A stretch of 9,525 nucleotides of DNA, from contig CAWUIP010000127.1 in NCBI GenBank assembly GCA_963922415.1, positions 1 to 9,525 on the forward strand, written 5' to 3'. Shown piece after piece: positions 6,524 through 9,525 of this stretch (its first letter is position 1; each line of letters begins with the position of its first letter). Source of the stretch: Aliishimia sp963922415. GTDB lineage: Bacteria > Pseudomonadota > Alphaproteobacteria > Rhodobacterales > Rhodobacteraceae. The position numbers and the translations under genes were made by a program. The notes below the pieces were generated by a model. That model ran no database searches. It saw nothing but the letters and a program-made list of their open reading frames with translations, and was not told where the DNA came from.

Positions 6524-7940
6524 ACTGCCCGTCGCGATGCAAAAGACCGTACTTCCGCAGTTTCACATACAGGCTTTGGCGCGAGAGCCCCAACATCTCT
6601 GCCGCGGCAACTCGGTTGTTTTTTGTCAGATTGACGGCAGTTTCGATGCACATCTTTTCAACGACGTCTGTTGTCTCGGCCACAATGTCTTTCAAAGATG
6701 CGGAACCAACCAACTCCATCACATTGCGATTGCCGTCATCTGGCATCCGTCCCGCGCCGGTGCTGCGGACCCCTTCAACACGTGACACATCGCGCACAAT
6801 GAACGCCAAAACGGCAGCAGCCCCCTCATTCAGGCGCGTGGCCGACACTTCGACGGAAAGCCGCGCGCCAAGCTCGGTTTGCAGTTTGGTCGCGTAAACC
6901 CGCATATGGCCCGTACGCGACGCATTATCGATCAACACGCCCAGGTCAATTTGCCCGCGCACGAAGAAGTCGCCAAGGCTCCGGTCGCGCACATCGCCAC
7001 CATGCGCTGCGCCGACAAGGTCTAGAAAACTGTCATTGGCAGACAGAATTTGCCCGTCCATATCTGAAAAAACAACGCCGTCGCTGGCGTGCCGGAAGAG
7101 TGCAACAGCGCGGGTCGACTCTGCGTCCGAAGCCTGTGCAGTGTCTTCGCCGCTTTCAAACAAGCAATGCAGAATGCGTTGACCGCCTGCCCGAAATACA
7201 GACGGCGTTATCTGAACGCGTCGGTCGGTACGTTCTGCGATGACTTCGATATGGCCGCCACCTTCCGCCATCGACGCGTTCAGCAGACTTTCGGTAAGTT
7301 CTGCTGATCCACGATCCTTCAACAACTGCGCTATTGATAGGCCTGCAGCCGCTTCGCGGGTCAAACCAAGCAGAGCGGCTGCATTTTCCGAACAGTCGGA
7401 AATGCGTCCGTCTTGCACATTCACAAATACGACCGCTTCGTTCGTTCGCGCCAACATGACGCGATACCGGCTGTCGAACTCGCGCCGCGCTTCGTACCCC
7501 TGCTCTAGCGCAATTTGCGCTTGGACCAGTTGCTGCTGTGTTTCTGCAATTGGGCGAAGATCGCGCCCTAACATCAAAAGCGTGTTGTCTTGGCCGAACC
7601 GATGGAACGTGTACCGAACCGGAAAGTGCCAGACGGCGTTGTCTTCATGGTTCAGTTCGATGAATCTGTTTAAATCCTGATCATCCAAGTGCATGGCGAA
7701 GGATTTTTGGAACTTGGGGATACTGTCGTCGGCCAAAAACTCGATGACCGGACGACTCTCCCAATGGCTAAGGTTGCCGAAGCCATCGGAGGCTTGGCTG
7801 GTGACGACCGACAAAATTGTCGCGGACTCGTCCACCACAAGGGCAATATCTGACGCCGCTGCGATGATCCCGCTGAGGATTTCCGGCTCAATTAAAGGCG
7901 CTGCGCCACTGTTCCAAAAACTCTTACCGCCCGATTTCAT
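6516..7940 (-). CDS. ppsR: Redox-responsive photosynthesis repressor PpsR/CrtJ
   Basis: Represses bch, crt and light-harvesting genes under oxygen by binding TGT-N12-ACA palindromes, and loses DNA binding when reduced or antagonised by AppA/AerR-type partners. The 474 residues (R. sphaeroides 464) show the family order: N-terminal PAS-like domain (~15-125), a glutamine-rich helical linker (QQQLVQAQIALEQ, 135-147), two PAS domains (~160-265 and ~277-388), and a C-terminal Fis-type helix-turn-helix (~425-468, NRVAAAEMLGLSRQSLYVK at 442-460). Redox-sensitive cysteines of R. sphaeroides PpsR (C251, C424) correspond to C259 and C431 here; C183 is an additional one. The ATG at 7940 follows the aerR TAA stop by 3 nt, so the two are an operon. 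The Shine-Dalgarno sequence is weak (GGTAAG), suggesting coupling to aerR translation. Confidence 0.96.
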   Translation of the reverse strand: MKSGGKSFWNSGAAPLIEPEILSGIIAAASDIALVVDESATILSVVTSQASDGFGNLSHWESRPVIEFLADDSIPKFQKSFAMHLDDQDLNRFIELNHEDNAVWHFPVRYTFHRFGQDNTLLMLGRDLRPIAETQQQLVQAQIALEQGYEARREFDSRYRVMLARTNEAVVFVNVQDGRISDCSENAAALLGLTREAAAGLSIAQLLKDRGSAELTESLLNASMAEGGGHIEVIAERTDRRVQITPSVFRAGGQRILHCLFESGEDTAQASDAESTRAVALFRHASDGVVFSDMDGQILSANDSFLDLVGAAHGGDVRDRSLGDFFVRGQIDLGVLIDNASRTGHMRVYATKLQTELGARLSVEVSATRLNEGAAAVLAFIVRDVSRVEGVRSTGAGRMPDDGNRNVMELVGSASLKDIVAETTDVVEKMCIETAVNLTKNNRVAAAEMLGLSRQSLYVKLRKYGLLHRDGQSS

Positions 7941-7943
7941 GTC

Positions 7944-8723
7944 TTACCGCTCGTCAGAAGCTGTGCGAGCAGACACCAGTGTCATTGCATCTCGTGCGGC
8001 GCTGGTGACTACATCAACTCCAGTTATCTCTTTTGCTACGCTGGCGGTTTCACCCAAGCCGCCCCCAATGGCGAAGAGCGGCGGGGTGGCCAACACCTTT
8101 GAGATATCTAGAACAATTCGCGAAACGGTTTCAAGCGTTGCGCGGCACGATGCTGTGAACATGATGCCATCAGGTGGATCGCAGAGCACCCGCGAAACCA
8201 AGTCTTCAGGCATCTCGCAGAACGACACATCTATGCGCGCGCCCAAACGGCGCAACTGTGCTGCCAAAACGAAGGCGCCGAGGGAATGCTGTTCGCCCAG
8301 TGGGATAACCACCAAAACCGTGGTGGATCTGTGTATGTCGCTTGCAAAGTCCAAGCTTTCGGCAGACGCCAACGATAATAGTGTTTGCAGGCGAAGGCTG
8401 CCAACCGTCACGCTTGCAAAGTCGGCAACATCGTCTTGCCACATCTCGCCGAGGCGTCGGGCGACGGCTGGTACATAAACGTCGATAACAGCATCCACTG
8501 ATAAACGATGCCCCCGAAGCTCATCCAACATGTCGTCGGCGTGAAAGTCTCCCCGGCTCAAGACTGCACGGGTCAAGTGATCCAAGATAAACTGACGGGC
8601 ACCTCGTTGCGTAATCGACTGACGGCGCGAAAGGATTGACACGGCACTTTCAGCAAGAGCGGAAGCTCCGGCAGACTGCCGCGCCGGTGCGCGCGGAGAG
8701 GTGCTGTGGTCGTCGGCTGTCAT
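7944..8723 (-). CDS. aerR (ppaA): AerR/PpaA cobalamin-type antirepressor of PpsR
   Basis: Light/oxygen-responsive regulator that binds cobalamin (heme has been proposed for some members) and modulates PpsR/CrtJ. The 259-residue form has a variable N-terminus, a helical region (~40-120) with the cap-like LGEMWQDD (91-98) typical of B12-sensing proteins, and a C-terminal Rossmann-like B12-binding domain (~134-250). EQHSLG (144-149) is an ExHxxG variant of the classic DxHxxG motif, with H146 the probable lower ligand, and IGGG (219-222) is a likely nucleotide-loop contact. Start: the ATG at 8723 has AAGGAA 7 nt upstream. The frame continues to another ATG at 8795 (283 residues) with no visible ribosome binding site. 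R. capsulatus AerR exists as long and short isoforms, so both might be used. It is transcribed divergently from bchF and followed 3 nt later by ppsR. Confidence 0.9.
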   Translation of the reverse strand: MTADDHSTSPRAPARQSAGASALAESAVSILSRRQSITQRGARQFILDHLTRAVLSRGDFHADDMLDELRGHRLSVDAVIDVYVPAVARRLGEMWQDDVADFASVTVGSLRLQTLLSLASAESLDFASDIHRSTTVLVVIPLGEQHSLGAFVLAAQLRRLGARIDVSFCEMPEDLVSRVLCDPPDGIMFTASCRATLETVSRIVLDISKVLATPPLFAIGGGLGETASVAKEITGVDVVTSAARDAMTLVSARTASDER

Positions 8724-8730
8724 AAACCGG

Positions 8731-8736
8731 TTCCTT
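8731..8736 (-). promoter_or_regulatory. Ribosome binding site deciding the aerR start
   Basis: On the minus strand AAGGAA is followed by a 7-nt spacer and the ATG at 8723. The upstream in-frame ATG at 8795 has no purine-rich sequence at a suitable distance. This favours the shorter AerR product as the main one. Confidence 0.7.
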
Positions 8737-8807
8737 TGTGGCGACGACAAAGACGGGACCAATTGTGTCAACTTGTCTTGGCGATCGTCGGCCATTCAAT
8801 TGCACTA

Positions 8808-8825
8808 TGTCAGAAATTTTGGACA
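8808..8825. promoter_or_regulatory. ppsR-binding site: PpsR/CrtJ operator, aerR-proximal
   Basis: TGTCAGAAATTTTGGACA is an exact TGT-N12-ACA match, in the TGTC-N10-GACA form. It lies 12 bp upstream of the longer aerR start codon (ATG at 8795) and 97 bp, centre to centre, from the second site near the bchF promoter. It could serve autoregulation of aerR-ppsR, cooperative repression of bchF, or both. Confidence 0.75.
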
Positions 8826-8904
8826 TTAGCTATGGGTATCGAGCGAAAAAGTCTGTGAAGACCATGTAATTTTCGCCAAGTTGTAAAGCAAAGCAGTCAC
8901 GCAG

Positions 8905-8922
8905 TGTAAGTTAAGATTGACA
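8905..8922. promoter_or_regulatory. ppsR-binding site: PpsR/CrtJ operator over the bchF -35 box
   Basis: TGTAAGTTAAGATTGACA matches TGT-N12-ACA exactly. Its right half contains the TTGACA of the predicted bchF promoter, so bound PpsR would exclude sigma factor. This layout is well known for bch and crt promoters in Rhodobacter. Confidence 0.8.
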
Positions 8923-8944
8923 CTTTTGGGTCACCCGTTACTCT
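8917..8944 (+). promoter_or_regulatory. Predicted bchF(-bchN) promoter
   Basis: A perfect -35 TTGACA (8917-8922) is followed after 16 bp by TACTCT (8939-8944), a 3-of-6 match to the -10 consensus. The expected transcription start is near 8950-8952. That leaves a short leader carrying GGAG before the bchF ATGs and argues against the GTG at 8946 as start. Confidence 0.6.
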
Positions 8945-8975
8945 AGTGGCGAGGACATTTCTGGAGCAAATGACG

Positions 8976-9467
8976 ATGCTGCACCGGTCTACCGGACCGT
9001 CTCAGCCACATGGGCTATACTCCGCAGAAGAGCGGGCGCGCCGGGATTCGACCATCTGGACAATGGTTCAGGGCATTCTGGCGCCGTTGCAGTTTTTGGT
9101 CTTCATTGTCTCGCTCATCCTAGTCTTGCGCTACCTGGCAACGGGCCTTGGCTACGAGGCTGCAACCCTGTCGATCGTTGTCAAAACGGGCATCCTTTAC
9201 TTGATCATGGTAACGGGCGCGATTTGGGAAAAAGTCGTTTTTGGCCAATACCTTTTCGCACCTGCCTTCTTCTGGGAAGACTTCGTTTCCTTCTTTGTGA
9301 TTGCGCTCCACACAGCTTACCTGTGGGGTCTTTTCTGGGGCGGACTTGGCCCCGAGCACCTGATGTGGCTCGCTCTGGCGGCGTACGCTGTTTACGTCGT
9401 GAATGCCGCGCAATTCCTCCTCAAATTGCGCGCAGCCCGCCTTCAATCGAGAGAGATCCCAGCATGA
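8976..9467 (+). CDS. bchF: 3-vinyl bacteriochlorophyllide hydratase
   Basis: Hydrates the 3-vinyl group of the (bacterio)chlorophyllide ring to 3-hydroxyethyl on the way to bacteriochlorophyll a; small integral membrane enzyme. The 163-residue product begins with a short polar tail, then YSAEERARRDSTIWTMVQG (15-33), several hydrophobic segments, and the highly conserved block IWEKVVFGQYLFAPAFFWED (83-102), which identifies BchF. Start: GGAG at 8963-8966 stands 9 nt before the ATG at 8976 and only 3 nt before another in-frame ATG at 8970 (165 residues). A GTG at 8946 would give 173 residues but lies ahead of the predicted transcription start. The stop overlaps the bchN ATG as ATGA, so bchF is the first gene of the bchFN... 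operon. It is divergent from aerR and sits under a PpsR-overlapped promoter. Confidence 0.93.
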   Translation: MLHRSTGPSQPHGLYSAEERARRDSTIWTMVQGILAPLQFLVFIVSLILVLRYLATGLGYEAATLSIVVKTGILYLIMVTGAIWEKVVFGQYLFAPAFFWEDFVSFFVIALHTAYLWGLFWGGLGPEHLMWLALAAYAVYVVNAAQFLLKLRAARLQSREIPA

Positions 9468-9525
9468 CCGAGTTGCCGCGACTTCAGGGCGGTGGATGCC
9501 GCAATACACCGATCCTCAAACAACG
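9464..9525 (+). CDS. bchN: Light-independent protochlorophyllide reductase subunit N, 5' end only
   Basis: The ATG at 9464 overlaps the bchF TGA (ATGA) and opens a frame to the end of the window encoding about 20 residues, ending in TPILKQR. The identification rests on two things. In Rhodobacterales bchN directly follows bchF. The BchN N-terminus also has a proline- and glycine-containing lead followed by a 'PVL+ERGQ'-like segment, which TPILKQR resembles. BchN would form, with BchB, the nitrogenase-like catalytic half of dark protochlorophyllide reductase. The catalytic and Fe-S cysteines lie beyond the window, so the call depends mainly on gene order. Confidence 0.75.
   Translation, partial: MTELPRLQGGGCRNTPILKQ

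Noticed and set aside
8946..8969. GTG at 8946 as the bchF start
   Set aside because: No ribosome binding site precedes it, and it lies immediately after the predicted -10 box, upstream of the expected transcription start.

Overview
The window is one edge of a photosynthesis gene cluster (PGC) from an anoxygenic phototrophic alphaproteobacterium. The combination bchF-bchN / aerR(ppaA)-ppsR / bchG-'bch2'-bchP-idi is the Rhodobacterales arrangement. Together with the glpK neighbour and moderate GC, it suggests a Rhodobacteraceae member, perhaps a marine Roseobacter-group aerobic phototroph. The genus cannot be read from this window.

Layout. Positions 1-292 contain no gene I recognise, but several small inverted repeats. 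Positions 293-1054 (+) encode a PPP-family metallophosphoesterase. Its stop codon interlocks tail-to-tail with that of glpK (1051-2523, -), the glycerol kinase. Then, all on the minus strand and nearly gapless, come idi, bchP, a PucC/LhaA-like MFS protein, bchG, ppsR and aerR/ppaA (8723 down to 2591). After a divergent intergenic region of about 250 bp, bchF (+) begins and overlaps the first codons of bchN, which runs off the window.

How the genes work together. BchF hydrates the 3-vinyl group of the chlorin ring, and BchN is part of dark protochlorophyllide reductase. BchG esterifies bacteriochlorophyllide with geranylgeranyl diphosphate, and BchP reduces that tail to phytyl. Idi supplies the C5 isoprenoid units for the tail and for carotenoids. 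The PucC-like protein is probably a pigment or antenna assembly factor. PpsR is the redox-responsive repressor of these genes, and AerR/PpaA is its cobalamin-type antirepressor.

Regulation visible in the sequence. Three perfect matches to the PpsR/CrtJ operator TGT-N12-ACA are present. Two are in the aerR-bchF intergenic region; one of these covers a TTGACA -35 box of the predicted bchF promoter. The third lies in the short ppsR-bchG gap, inside a perfect 8-bp-arm inverted repeat that reaches into the bchG start codon. That gap also holds a plausible -35/-10 pair placing transcription start at or next to the A of the bchG ATG, and no Shine-Dalgarno sequence is visible. BchG may therefore be made from a leaderless, directly PpsR-repressed transcript. 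This is the most interesting observation here. I see no mobile element, CRISPR array, tRNA or rRNA, and no clearly new system; most of the window is a well-known cluster in a slightly unusual setting.
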